A stretch of DNA of 64,000 nt. Origin: Mycolicibacterium gadium. Lineage in GTDB: Bacteria; Actinomycetota; Actinomycetes; Mycobacteriales; Mycobacteriaceae. The notes beneath the pieces are model-generated. The model did not search any database, was not told where the DNA came from, and saw only the letters and a program-made list of their open reading frames with translations. The stretch's first letter is position 1. Every line of letters begins with the position of its first letter. The stretch is taken from positions 1,922,001 to 1,986,000 of the forward strand of contig NZ_AP022608.1 in the NCBI RefSeq assembly GCF_010728925.1, in the 5' to 3' direction. Of this stretch, positions 24,875 to 33,690 are shown in pieces. The translations under genes and the position numbers were made by a program.

Positions 24875-27088
24875 TTACTCGACTTTTTGCGGCGTGGACG
24901 CCGAGTCAATTCGATCGACGCGCACGGGAACGCCTGTGAGCCAGGCCATCCCGGATACGGACTCGACATCGCTGGGCTCACTGGAGGTCAACCGGTTGAC
25001 GTTCGCGCCGCCCGCGCGGTTGGCCAGCTGCCATCCACCGGTGCCTTTGTGACCCCACCCGTGGGGTATCGCGACCACGCCGACGACGAGGTCCTTCGTG
25101 GAGGTGACCGGCACGGCGATCTCGCCGTAGGGCGAGCTGATCCGCACGACATCACCGTCGGCGATCTGCAACTCGGCGGCGTCGTCGACGTGCATCAGCG
25201 CGTGATGGCGGCGTTCGCCGCGCATCAACAGCGGCGAGTTGTGCATCCACGAGTTCTCCGAGCGCGGCTCTCGCATGCCGATCATCCGCATCGGGTAGCC
25301 CTCGGGATGTCCGCTGTCCGAGAGCTTGTCGACCTCGTCGGAGATATCGGAATGGACCAATCGCACGCGACGGGACAGATAGCCGACCACATCGCGCAGA
25401 ACTCCGGTTCGGATGTGCGGTTCCAATACGACGCCGTGTGGGTATTGCTCGGTCAAGCGGCGCAACGACAAACCACCGCGGCGAAGGCCGAACCGGTCGC
25501 CACCCTGCGACATCCGGACCAGGGCATCAATCATGAGACGCGGGGTGAGACTCTTCCCGAAGGCGCTCAATCCTTTTCGTGCGGCGCCGAACACCGCGAA
25601 TGCCGGAATCTGCCGTCCTAGTCGCGTTGCGAGGTCGGCGACGATATCCCACTCCGATCGCGATTCACCAGCGGGTGCTACCACAGCCTCGGTGGCCTGA
25701 CGGAACGGCGTCGCCTGAAATCCCTGAAACGTGTACGGGAAGTCGTCGCGCTCGTACATGGTGGTGACGGGCAGGATGTAGTCGCAGCGCGCGGTCGTCT
25801 CGGTGACATAGAAATCCAGCGCCACCGACAAGTCCAGCGTCTCCAGCGCGGCCTCGAGTTCGTCCCCGTTCGGTACCGACAGCACCGGATTTCCCGCCGA
25901 GATGAACATCGCCTTGATCTGGCGGTCGCCCGGCGTCGTCATCTCCTTGGCCATCATCGCCGCGGGTTCGGAACCGATCGCACTGCGAATCCCGCTGACA
26001 CGCGAACGTTTCCGCCGCCGGGACCGCCGCATGACAGCGCCCATCATGGCGTTCTGCCACTTGGCTCCGATGGTGCCCATCGTGCTGAAGACCGAACCCC
26101 CCGGGACGTCCAGGTTTCCGGCGACCAGGTTGACCGCATCGATCAGGTATGTGGTGAGCGTGCCGTACCGGCCGACGCACGTACCGAGTCGTCCGTAGAT
26201 CGCCGCGCGCGGCGTGTTGACGAGATCGCGGGCGAGCGTCCTGACACTTGCCGGGTCGATACCGGTCTGAGCGGCCGTCACCTCCGGCGTGAACGGTGTG
26301 CTCAGCGAGCGCAGCCAATCCAGGCCGTCGGCTGCCCGACTCACCCGGTCGACGTCGACGAGGTGTTCGGCGAACATCACCTGGATCAGCGACAGCAGCA
26401 GATACGAATCCGAGTCGGGCACGATGCCCAGCCATTCGAATGCGACGGCGGTCTCGGTCCGGCGCGGATCGACGACGACCACGCGTCCGCCGCGCTTGAC
26501 GATGTCCTGCATTCGGTCTTTGATTCGGGGCGCGGTCAGGAAACTGCCGTGAGACACAACCGGATTGGCGCCCATCAAGACCAGCAGATCGGTACGGGTC
26601 AGATCGGGGATCGGCACCGATGTGGGCACACCGTAGAGCAGCTGGCTCGCGATCAGCCTGCTGTTGGTGTCCTGCGACGAGGCGGTGAAGTAATGGCCGT
26701 GGCGACCCAGACCCTTTGTGAAGAGCAGCGCCGCGAACGTGTGCGCGTAGCTGAAGGCGCCCGGATTGCCCATGTACCAACCGACGCCACCGGAACCGTG
26801 CGCGCGCAGCACGCCCGACAACCGCGCGGCGATATCGGCCATCGCCTCGTCCCACGTGACGGGTTCGAATCCGTTCGGCCCGCGCCGCAGCGGGGTCGTG
26901 ACGCGGTCGGGATCGTTCTGCACCTCCGCGAACGCGATGCCCTTCTGGCACGCGAACCCGGCGGAGAGCGGATGTTCCTTGTCTGGGCGCAAGGCGACGA
27001 GGCGGCCGTCCTCGACGGTCGCGATCATGCCGCACAGCGGCTCACAGATCCGGCAGAACGTGGGCTTGTGTTCGATCACCGGTGCCAC
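24875..27088 (-). CDS. molybdopterin oxidoreductase with 4Fe-4S cluster
   Basis: About 737 residues of the formate dehydrogenase / DMSO reductase superfamily. An N-terminal 4Fe-4S site (Cys12, Cys15, Cys19, Cys47) precedes the Mo-bis-MGD domains; LVLMGANPVVSHGS, GRLGTCVGRYGTLT and a C-terminal dinucleotide-binding domain (LMHVDDAAELQIADGDVVRIS) are recognisable. There is no Tat signal, so it is cytoplasmic. GTG 27088 is likely, with GTG 27079 as alternative; an open frame continues upstream but only as antisense of the thiolase gene. It diverges from the thiolase gene across an island operator. It may carry out an oxygen-independent hydroxylation or dehydrogenation. Confidence 0.85.
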   Translation of the reverse strand: MAPVIEHKPTFCRICEPLCGMIATVEDGRLVALRPDKEHPLSAGFACQKGIAFAEVQNDPDRVTTPLRRGPNGFEPVTWDEAMADIAARLSGVLRAHGSGGVGWYMGNPGAFSYAHTFAALLFTKGLGRHGHYFTASSQDTNSRLIASQLLYGVPTSVPIPDLTRTDLLVLMGANPVVSHGSFLTAPRIKDRMQDIVKRGGRVVVVDPRRTETAVAFEWLGIVPDSDSYLLLSLIQVMFAEHLVDVDRVSRAADGLDWLRSLSTPFTPEVTAAQTGIDPASVRTLARDLVNTPRAAIYGRLGTCVGRYGTLTTYLIDAVNLVAGNLDVPGGSVFSTMGTIGAKWQNAMMGAVMRRSRRRKRSRVSGIRSAIGSEPAAMMAKEMTTPGDRQIKAMFISAGNPVLSVPNGDELEAALETLDLSVALDFYVTETTARCDYILPVTTMYERDDFPYTFQGFQATPFRQATEAVVAPAGESRSEWDIVADLATRLGRQIPAFAVFGAARKGLSAFGKSLTPRLMIDALVRMSQGGDRFGLRRGGLSLRRLTEQYPHGVVLEPHIRTGVLRDVVGYLSRRVRLVHSDISDEVDKLSDSGHPEGYPMRMIGMREPRSENSWMHNSPLLMRGERRHHALMHVDDAAELQIADGDVVRISSPYGEIAVPVTSTKDLVVGVVAIPHGWGHKGTGGWQLANRAGGANVNRLTSSEPSDVESVSGMAWLTGVPVRVDRIDSASTPQKVE

Positions 27089-27099
27089 GCCGACTACGA

Positions 27100-27118
27100 T
27101 ACTGTAATAGTTACAGTT
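27100..27118. promoter_or_regulatory. island operator between divergent promoters
   Basis: TACTGTAA (27100-27107), TAG, TTACAGTT (27111-27118); one mismatch. It lies 11 bp upstream of the molybdopterin oxidoreductase start and 63 bp upstream of the divergent thiolase-like gene, so it can govern both. Confidence 0.75.
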
Positions 27119-27181
27119 GAGATAGTCTGTTGCTCCGAATGGGAGGATCACCCAGCCGGTCTGACCGAAAGGCTTCGAGCT

Positions 27182-28330
27182 ATGACCTACGACGTCGCGA
27201 TCATCGGTGTCGGGCTGCACCCGTTCGGCCGCTTCGAAGGCAAGTCGGCCATGGAGATGGGGGTGGACGCCATTTTCGCCGCGGTCGCCGACGCCGGTGT
27301 CGAGTGGAAGGACATCCAGGCCGCCACAGGTGGCAGCTGGACTGTCGCGAATCCCGACGCCATCGTCAGCATGGTCGGGTTGTCCGGGATCCCGTTCACC
27401 AACGTGTTCAACGCGTGCGCCACGGCCGCGAGCGCCGCCAAGGCCTGCGCCGACGGAATCCGATTGGGCGACTATGACATCGGCATCGCGGTCGGACTGG
27501 ACAAACATCCTCGCGGCGCGTTCACCGAAGATCCGGCGCTGGTGGGCATGCCGAGTTGGTACGCCGAGAACGGCCAGTACCTCACCACGCAGTTCTTCGG
27601 GATGAAGGCCAACAAGTATCTGCACGACCACGGCATCTCGCAGGAGACGCTGGCCCGGGTGGCCAACAAGAACTTCCGCAATGGTGCGCTGAACCCGAAC
27701 GCGTTCCGCCGCAAGCCCATCGCTGTGGAGGACATCCTCAATTCGACGATGCTGAACTACCCGCTGACCCAATACATGTTCTGTGCGCCCGATGAAGGAG
27801 CAGCGGCCGTGGTCATGTGTCGCGCCGACGTTGCGCACAAATACAGCACGAAGCCGGTATATCTGAAGGCGGTCGAGGTGAGGACCCGGCGATACGGCGC
27901 CTATGAGGTCAACACCACGTTCGCGCCGGTCGCCGAGGATGTGGCCCCCACGGTATACGCGGCCCGGTCCGCATTCGAAAAGGCCGGGGTCGCACCGGAG
28001 GACGTCGATGTGATACAGCTGCAGGACACCGACGCAGGCGCTGAGATCATCCACATGGCCGAGTGCGGATTCTGCGCCGACGGCGATCAGGAGAAGCTGC
28101 TGGCCGACGGCGCCACCGAGATCGGTGGCACGTTGCCGGTCAACACCGACGGCGGACTGATCGCCAATGGCGAACCCATCGGGGCATCGGGCCTGCGTCA
28201 GATCCACGAGTTGGTGCGCCAATTGCGAGGCGAGGCGGGAGACCGGCAGGTGCCCGGCGAGCCGAAGGTCGGCTTCGCCCAACTCTACGGGGCGCCCGGC
28301 ACCGCCGCGGCGACGATCCTCACGAGGTGA
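27182..28330 (+). CDS. thiolase-like lipid-transfer protein (SCP-x/Ltp type)
   Basis: A 382-residue thiolase-fold protein. The reactive Cys79 lies in NACATAAS, and the C-terminal NTDGGLIANGEPIGASG region replaces the classical CxG motif, as in Ltp-type aldolases and thiolases of steroid catabolism. Relatives such as Ltp2 catalyse retro-aldol cleavage with a DUF35 partner; no DUF35 gene is found in the window. The gene starts under the operator at 27100 and is followed 2 bp later by an amidohydrolase gene. Carbon-chain shortening of a CoA-bound intermediate is likely. Confidence 0.85.
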   Translation: MTYDVAIIGVGLHPFGRFEGKSAMEMGVDAIFAAVADAGVEWKDIQAATGGSWTVANPDAIVSMVGLSGIPFTNVFNACATAASAAKACADGIRLGDYDIGIAVGLDKHPRGAFTEDPALVGMPSWYAENGQYLTTQFFGMKANKYLHDHGISQETLARVANKNFRNGALNPNAFRRKPIAVEDILNSTMLNYPLTQYMFCAPDEGAAAVVMCRADVAHKYSTKPVYLKAVEVRTRRYGAYEVNTTFAPVAEDVAPTVYAARSAFEKAGVAPEDVDVIQLQDTDAGAEIIHMAECGFCADGDQEKLLADGATEIGGTLPVNTDGGLIANGEPIGASGLRQIHELVRQLRGEAGDRQVPGEPKVGFAQLYGAPGTAAATILTR

Positions 28331-28332
28331 CC

Positions 28333-29562
28333 ATGACCCAGTTCACCGGCGCACCGATCTTCGACGCCGACCAGCACATGTACGAGACGTCGGATTCGCT
28401 GACGAAGTTCCTGCCCGAGAAGTACTCGCGTGCTGTGCAATTCGCTCAGTTCGGACGACACACGCGGATCGTGATCAACAACCGGGTCAACGACTTCATC
28501 CCCAACCCGACATTCGAACGCGTCGCCGCGCCCGGTGCGCATGAGAAGTTCTTCGCCGGCGAGAACACCGAAGGGCTTACTTTGCGCGAAATGCAAGGGC
28601 CCGCCATCGATGCGCCCGCTGCGACGCGCAGCCCCGTCGACCGCGTGGCCGAACTCGACCGTCAGGGTGTCGTCGAGGCGTTGAACTATCCCACACTGGC
28701 CAGCCTCATCGAGCACGCGACCGCAGATGACCCCGAGCTGTCGCTGGCCGTCATCCATGCGCTGAACCGGTGGATGCTCGAGCAGTGGACGTTCAACTAC
28801 GAGGACCGCGTGTTCTCAACACCGATCATCAACCTCTCCGAGGTCGACGGGGCCCAGCGTGAGCTGGAGTACCTGCTGGCCAACGACGTCAAAGTCTTGT
28901 TGATCAAACCCGGTCCGGTCAAGGGTATCCGGGGCTGGCGGTCACCCGCGCTGCCCGAGTTCGACCCGTTCTGGCGCGATGTCGAGGCCGCCCGCCTGCC
29001 CGTCGTCCTGCACGCCAGCTACCCGCCGCTCGACGACTACGTCGCCAAGTGGGAACCGCCGCACACCCAGAACTTCATGGCGCAGAGCGCGTTCCGCTGG
29101 ATGGTGCTGGGCCACCGGGAGATCTCGGACATGATCGCCGCCCTGATCTGTCACGGCACCCTGACCCGATTCCCGAAGCTGCGGATCGCCAGCGTCGAGA
29201 ACGGTAGTTCGTGGATCTTCCCGTTGTTCAACGACTTCGAGGATCTGCGCAAGAAGATGCCGCAGAACTTTCCCGAGCATCCACACGACGTGTTCCGCCG
29301 CAACATCTGGGTGAGCCCGTTCTGGGAAGGTTGCGTCTCCGATGTCGTGACAACGGTCGGCTGGGACAAAGTGCTGTTCGGGTCCGATTATCCGCACCCG
29401 GAGGGACTTGCCGAGCCGAAAGGGTTCTGGAAGTACGCCGAGGGCATGGACGAGCGGCGGACGTACGACTTCATGGGCGACAACGCACGGCGGTTCATGG
29501 GACTGCCGATCGCAAACCCTGATCCAGCGGCGCTCGAGCCGCCCGTGCTGTCGAACGCATAG
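28333..29562 (+). CDS. amidohydrolase_2 family protein
   Basis: A 409-residue TIM-barrel metal-dependent hydrolase or decarboxylase. An N-terminal metal-site motif is Asp13-x-His15 (FDADQHMYE), a central VVLHASYPPL follows, and the C-terminal conserved Asp is in FGSDYPHPEG. The family includes the decarboxylases ACMSD and gamma-resorcylate decarboxylase. ATG 28333 is 2 bp after the thiolase stop, with GAGG before it. The thiolase and amidohydrolase pair suggests that hydrolytic C-C cleavage or decarboxylation is tied to a CoA-dependent step. The exact reaction is unknown. Confidence 0.84.
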   Translation: MTQFTGAPIFDADQHMYETSDSLTKFLPEKYSRAVQFAQFGRHTRIVINNRVNDFIPNPTFERVAAPGAHEKFFAGENTEGLTLREMQGPAIDAPAATRSPVDRVAELDRQGVVEALNYPTLASLIEHATADDPELSLAVIHALNRWMLEQWTFNYEDRVFSTPIINLSEVDGAQRELEYLLANDVKVLLIKPGPVKGIRGWRSPALPEFDPFWRDVEAARLPVVLHASYPPLDDYVAKWEPPHTQNFMAQSAFRWMVLGHREISDMIAALICHGTLTRFPKLRIASVENGSSWIFPLFNDFEDLRKKMPQNFPEHPHDVFRRNIWVSPFWEGCVSDVVTTVGWDKVLFGSDYPHPEGLAEPKGFWKYAEGMDERRTYDFMGDNARRFMGLPIANPDPAALEPPVLSNA

Positions 29563-29598
29563 CCGGCGACATCGGCGGTTCGCGGTAGGCTGGCCGGC

Positions 29599-30609
29599 TC
29601 AGCCCCGGCGGGCTACATCCTTGGCATGGTCGACGTGGAACCGTGCCGCCTTGCGAATCGATTCGGCCGCAGGGCTCGGCTTCCAGCCGAGTTCCCGCGT
29701 CGCCTTACCGTGGTCCGCTGGCGATGTGGTGTGTAGGAGTCGCACGCCCGTCACATCGATGACGGGATCGCGTCGCAGCAATCGAGATACCACTCCAGTG
29801 ACGAAGCCCGCGGCGTACATCACTCGCAGCGGGATGCCGAAACGCGGTGGTCGCGCACCGACCTCGTCCGCAGCGGTGGTCAGCAAGTCCCGCATCGACA
29901 TGTATGACTCGGAGATGATGTAGCGCTCGCCGACCCTTCCGTGCTCGGCCGCGAGCAGGAACGCGTCCGCCACGTCCTCGATACCCACCACCTCGGTGGA
30001 CACCCCCTTGACGTAAGCCGGAAGTTGGCCGTGAGCAGCCATTTTCACCATCAGCCCTTGACTCGGCTGCCAGTCCAGTGGGCCGTACGGGTTGGACACG
30101 TTCAACACGACAGCGGGCAGTCCCCGGTCGCGGGCATAAGCCAGGACCAGTTCCTCCGCCTTGCGGCGCGACTCGATATAGGGTCCGCCTACCCCCGGCC
30201 AGTTGAACGCATCGTCTTCCGTCGCCGGCCGGCCATGGCCGAGGGCGATTGTGCCGATGGTGCTGCAGAACACGAATCGATACAGATCGGCTTCATTGGC
30301 GATGCCGAGCACTCGCTGCAGGCAGTTGACGTTGGTTTCGAAAAGCGGTGCCGGGTCACGCAAGTGGAATCGCGTGTCCACCACGCAGTAGTACACGACG
30401 TCGCGGTCGGCCATCGCAGCCCGCAACGCCTCCTCGTCGTACAGATCGCCGTAGCACCGTTCGATGTCGAGGTCGTCGATACCGAGGGTCTTGCTGGACC
30501 TGCGGAGGTACACCCGCACATCGTCGCCGCGCTCGACGAGCCTTCGAGTGACGTGGGAGCCGACGAACCCGCTCGCCCCCATGACGAGAGCCCTACGCGG
30601 CGAGGGCAT
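29599..30609 (-). CDS. NAD-dependent epimerase/dehydratase, 3-beta-HSD-like
   Basis: About 336 residues of the extended SDR family, with GASGFVGSH (11-19) and a 3-beta-hydroxysteroid-dehydrogenase/flavonoid-reductase style body. The catalytic YxxxK motif reads Tyr-Ile-Glu-Ser-Arg, so Lys is replaced by Arg (codons checked), although Lys follows two residues later. ATG 30609 is one base after the stop of the acyl-CoA dehydrogenase gene. It is the last gene of a seven-gene operon. Oxidation of a ring or chain hydroxyl is likely, with the active-site change a caution. Confidence 0.8.
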   Translation of the reverse strand: MPSPRRALVMGASGFVGSHVTRRLVERGDDVRVYLRRSSKTLGIDDLDIERCYGDLYDEEALRAAMADRDVVYYCVVDTRFHLRDPAPLFETNVNCLQRVLGIANEADLYRFVFCSTIGTIALGHGRPATEDDAFNWPGVGGPYIESRRKAEELVLAYARDRGLPAVVLNVSNPYGPLDWQPSQGLMVKMAAHGQLPAYVKGVSTEVVGIEDVADAFLLAAEHGRVGERYIISESYMSMRDLLTTAADEVGARPPRFGIPLRVMYAAGFVTGVVSRLLRRDPVIDVTGVRLLHTTSPADHGKATRELGWKPSPAAESIRKAARFHVDHAKDVARRG

Positions 30610-30610
30610 A

Positions 30611-31804
30611 CTACGACGCCTTCGTGGTGACCGGTGCGTATGCCGGTTTACCGAGACCAAGCGCGTACTGCGCAATCATGTTTCGGAATACCTCGAGAGT
30701 GCCACCGTAGATGCCGACCAGCGGCGCGAACCGGTAGACGTACTCGGCGGCCCCGTCGTCGGCCGCCCCGTCGGTGCCGATCGGCAGCGACGCCGCCGTG
30801 CCGAGGATGTCCATCAGATCCGGTGAGATGTCGCGCATCGTCTGGGCGAGCGCGACACGTCCGAAGATGCTCGGCGCGCTGAGGGCCGCCTCCATCCGAG
30901 CGACGCTTCGGCCCAGCCGGTAGGAGACCGCGCCGTCGTCGACCAGGCGACGGCCGTCGGGTGCCGTCTCGGCGACCTTGGCAGCCGCCCTGTCGACCGC
31001 GGTCGCCATGAATCCGGCCTGGTGCATCATGATCGACACGTCCTGCAGACCGTCCCGCGCGGCTTCCACCGCGCCGTGCTCGACATTGAGCGGTTCGCGC
31101 ACCACTGTCCAGCCGTCGTTCACCTCGCCGAGCCGGTATTTGTCGTCGACGCGAACGTCGCTGTAATAAACGATGTTCGTGCGGTCGCCGTCGACGGTCC
31201 GCACACCCTGGATCTCGATACCCGGTGAGTCCAGCGGAACGAGGAACATGGTCAGGCTCTTGTGTTTCGGTGCCGTCGGGTCGGTATTGGTGATCAGGAA
31301 GACGTACTGACAGTTGTGTGCGCCGGTGGTGAACATCTTCGATCCGTTGATCACCCACCCGTCGCCGTCACGCACCGCGCGGGTCTTGCAAGTTGCGACG
31401 TCGGACCCACCCTCGGGTTCGGTGTATCCAAGGCATAGTCGAGCGTAGCCGCTGTAAACCTGCGGCAGCACTTCGGCTTTGAGCTCGGGTGATCCGAACT
31501 TCTCCACCGAGCGCGCGATCATGGCGGTGGTGCCCGAGGTAACCCACGGCACGTGGGCGCGGCGCTTCTCCAGTGCCCAGATTCGGGCCCGGAGGCGATC
31601 GAAACCGCCCTCCGATTCCGGCTTCCATTCCTTCTCCAGGTAGCCCGCTTCACCCAGCGCCAAGTGCACGCCCTCGTCGAAATTGTCGCCGGTCTCGCGA
31701 TCACGGCGGATCACCTCGTCTGTGACGTGGGTGCGCAGGAAGGCGCGCGCCTCCTCCAGGAATGCCTGATCGTCATCGGAGAGTTCGACCCGTGAGAAAT
31801 CCAT
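30611..31804 (-). CDS. acyl-CoA dehydrogenase, large subunit type
   Basis: A 397-residue FAD-dependent acyl-CoA dehydrogenase with LGYTEPEGGSDVATCKTRAV and WVINGSKMFTTGAH flavin and substrate segments. The C-terminal motif that often holds the catalytic Glu (YEGT) is YGGTLEVFRN here, so the base must come from elsewhere, as in sterol-type FadE pairs. It lies 9 bp behind a shorter acyl-CoA dehydrogenase gene (345 residues). The two probably form an alpha2beta2 enzyme of the FadE26-27 or FadE28-29 kind, which act on steroid-chain CoA esters. Confidence 0.86.
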   Translation of the reverse strand: MDFSRVELSDDDQAFLEEARAFLRTHVTDEVIRRDRETGDNFDEGVHLALGEAGYLEKEWKPESEGGFDRLRARIWALEKRRAHVPWVTSGTTAMIARSVEKFGSPELKAEVLPQVYSGYARLCLGYTEPEGGSDVATCKTRAVRDGDGWVINGSKMFTTGAHNCQYVFLITNTDPTAPKHKSLTMFLVPLDSPGIEIQGVRTVDGDRTNIVYYSDVRVDDKYRLGEVNDGWTVVREPLNVEHGAVEAARDGLQDVSIMMHQAGFMATAVDRAAAKVAETAPDGRRLVDDGAVSYRLGRSVARMEAALSAPSIFGRVALAQTMRDISPDLMDILGTAASLPIGTDGAADDGAAEYVYRFAPLVGIYGGTLEVFRNMIAQYALGLGKPAYAPVTTKAS

Positions 31805-31813
31805 GTGCGGCCC

Positions 31814-32851
31814 CTACCTGCCTTCCCGTGCCGACACAATCTCGGCGATGTATTTGGCGGTGACGCCGGGGTCGCCACCGGCCAACGACCACCCCCGTGC
31901 CCGCACCAGATAGGCGGTGGCGGCCGCTTCAGCCGAAACACCAAGACCGCCTTGAACATGAACCGCCATCGTCGCCGCCTTCGAGGCTTCTTCGGCCATG
32001 AACACGAACGCCGACGGCGCCAGCTCGGGACGCTCGTCGGGCTCGTTGTCGAGGAACCACGCGGCGCGCCGCGCCAGGTTGCGTCCGCCCTGCACCGTGA
32101 TGGCGATGTTGGCGAGGGGATGCGAGATACCCTGCAGCGTCGAGATCGGGACACCGAGCGTGTAGCGGGATTTGGCGAACTCCGCGGCGATGGTCATCGT
32201 CTCCTCGACGAGTCCGACAAGCGCTGCAGCAGTGAGCACCCGCCATTCGTCGAGTGCACGTTGATATTCGCTCAACGCCTTCGGACCGCTGCCCAGGACG
32301 GTACGGTCATCGGCCGCACTGGGATCGACCCATGCCATCGGCATCTTGCCGATGTTGTCGACCTTGGCCGGACGTGTTCCGAACGTCAGGCGCACCACTT
32401 CGTCGCCGTCGCGGACGATGATGTGATCCGCGATCGAGCCGGTCGGTATCAGGCGGACACCCGACACGTTGTCGTGTCGGGGATCGAGCGCAACGAGCTG
32501 CTTACCGTTGACCACGTCGGGTTCCACCGTGCCGAGCCGTGCGTGCAGGCGCGCCGCACAGATGTGGTCGATCCACGGAACCGGCGCCAGCACCCGGCCG
32601 AGTTCCTCGGCCACCAGCGTCAGGTCGACGAGGGTGGCGCCGTCTCCTCCGCTGGATTCGGGCAGCGCCATGCTGGTTGCACCCATGGCGCACAGGCGTT
32701 CCCACAGACTCTTGTCGAATCCGGATTCCTCGGCGGCGCGGACGGTTTCGATCGGGCAGTGAGTCTTGAAGAACTCCCGATACGCGGACTGTATCGCCTC
32801 GTGGTCGTCCGACAGGCTGTAGTCCAGCCTCCGCAGTTCGTAACGGTCCAT
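31814..32851 (-). CDS. acyl-CoA dehydrogenase, small subunit type
   Basis: A protein of about 345 residues with the acyl-CoA dehydrogenase fold (ETVRAAEESGFDKSLWERL, MALPESSGGDGAT, VHVQGGLGVSAEA). It is shorter than usual and lacks the C-terminal YxGT segment. Such short paralogues form heterotetramers with an adjacent full-length subunit in mycobacterial steroid catabolism. ATG 32851 is 2 bp after the amidohydrolase stop and has GAGAGGAG upstream; the longer ORF is antisense. It probably pairs with the gene at 30611. Confidence 0.83.
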   Translation of the reverse strand: MDRYELRRLDYSLSDDHEAIQSAYREFFKTHCPIETVRAAEESGFDKSLWERLCAMGATSMALPESSGGDGATLVDLTLVAEELGRVLAPVPWIDHICAARLHARLGTVEPDVVNGKQLVALDPRHDNVSGVRLIPTGSIADHIIVRDGDEVVRLTFGTRPAKVDNIGKMPMAWVDPSAADDRTVLGSGPKALSEYQRALDEWRVLTAAALVGLVEETMTIAAEFAKSRYTLGVPISTLQGISHPLANIAITVQGGRNLARRAAWFLDNEPDERPELAPSAFVFMAEEASKAATMAVHVQGGLGVSAEAAATAYLVRARGWSLAGGDPGVTAKYIAEIVSAREGR

Positions 32852-32853
32852 CG

Positions 32854-33690
32854 TCACTGCTCCTCTCGGGGCCCGAAGAAGAAATCCTGTGCATTGTTGT
32901 AGAGGTAGTTGTCCAGCACCTCGGCAGGCAGGTCCAGCGCCAGCGCCTCGGGCACCACCCGATGCATTCTCAGCACCGGCCAGTCCGAAGCGAAGATCAC
33001 CTTGTCGGTCCCGCGGGTGCGCATGTAGTGGAGCAGGCTGTCCGGCAGCCGCTTCGGCGACCACGCTGACGTCATCAGTCGCAGGTTCTTGTACTTGATC
33101 ATGAGTCGGATCGCGACATCCCACCACGGGTCGGCCCCGTGAATCATGCAGAGTTTCAACTCGGGGAACCGCACGCAGACCCGGTCGAGGTGAATCGGGT
33201 TCTGCGCCTCCCCCGGGATCGGCGGCCCCGGCAGCCCGGTGTTGACGCACAGCGGCAGCCCCAGCTCAGCGCATTTGGTGTAGAGCGGGTAATACACGGC
33301 ATCGCTCGGCGGGTATTGACCGTCGCCCCAAAAGCTGGGCCCCACTGCGGTATACGCCACCGGCATCTCCCGCACGAAGGCGGTGAGTTCTCGCAGCGAC
33401 GGCATGGGCCGCAGCAGGTTCACCCCGCCCACGGCGAGGGCGAATTTGTCAGGCCGCTGATCGACGAACTTCCGGGCGGTCACCGACGGCTTCGTCAGGC
33501 TGTCCATCAGGATGGCCTTCTCCACGCCGCGTTCGTCCATTTCCTCGAGCAGCTGCTCGAGCTCGACCTGGTCGTAGAGGGACTGCGGTCCCTTGAAGTA
33601 GTCGTCGCGCACCTTGAGCATGAACTCGGGCTGCTTCTCGGTCTCGCCAAAGTGGACGTTGACCAGACAATCAATCGCTCTGTGGCTCAT
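32854..33690 (-). CDS. amidohydrolase_2 family protein
   Basis: A 278-residue member of the amidohydrolase_2 family, shorter than the paralogues at 28333 and 35306. The start AIDCLVNVHFG keeps an H-F-G in place of the more usual D-x-H. LCMIHGADPWWDVA and FASDWPVLRM with a conserved Asp are seen later. It is coupled by ATGA overlap to the CoA ligase upstream and lies 2 bp before the small acyl-CoA dehydrogenase. Hydrolysis or decarboxylation of a CoA-linked intermediate is an inference from the operon. Confidence 0.82.
   Translation of the reverse strand: MSHRAIDCLVNVHFGETEKQPEFMLKVRDDYFKGPQSLYDQVELEQLLEEMDERGVEKAILMDSLTKPSVTARKFVDQRPDKFALAVGGVNLLRPMPSLRELTAFVREMPVAYTAVGPSFWGDGQYPPSDAVYYPLYTKCAELGLPLCVNTGLPGPPIPGEAQNPIHLDRVCVRFPELKLCMIHGADPWWDVAIRLMIKYKNLRLMTSAWSPKRLPDSLLHYMRTRGTDKVIFASDWPVLRMHRVVPEALALDLPAEVLDNYLYNNAQDFFFGPREEQ

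Noticed and set aside
24875..28282. A 1135-codon open frame on the minus strand extending the molybdopterin oxidoreductase
   Set aside because: The part upstream of 27088 is antisense to the clear thiolase gene and has no domain. The 4Fe-4S motif sits right after GTG 27088, and an operator palindrome lies just upstream of that start.
29561..29599. An AGCCGGC/GCCGGCT inverted repeat in the convergent gap between the amidohydrolase and epimerase genes
   Set aside because: GCCGGC is itself palindromic and common in such GC-rich DNA, the loop is 25 nt and there is no U-tract; too weak to call a terminator.
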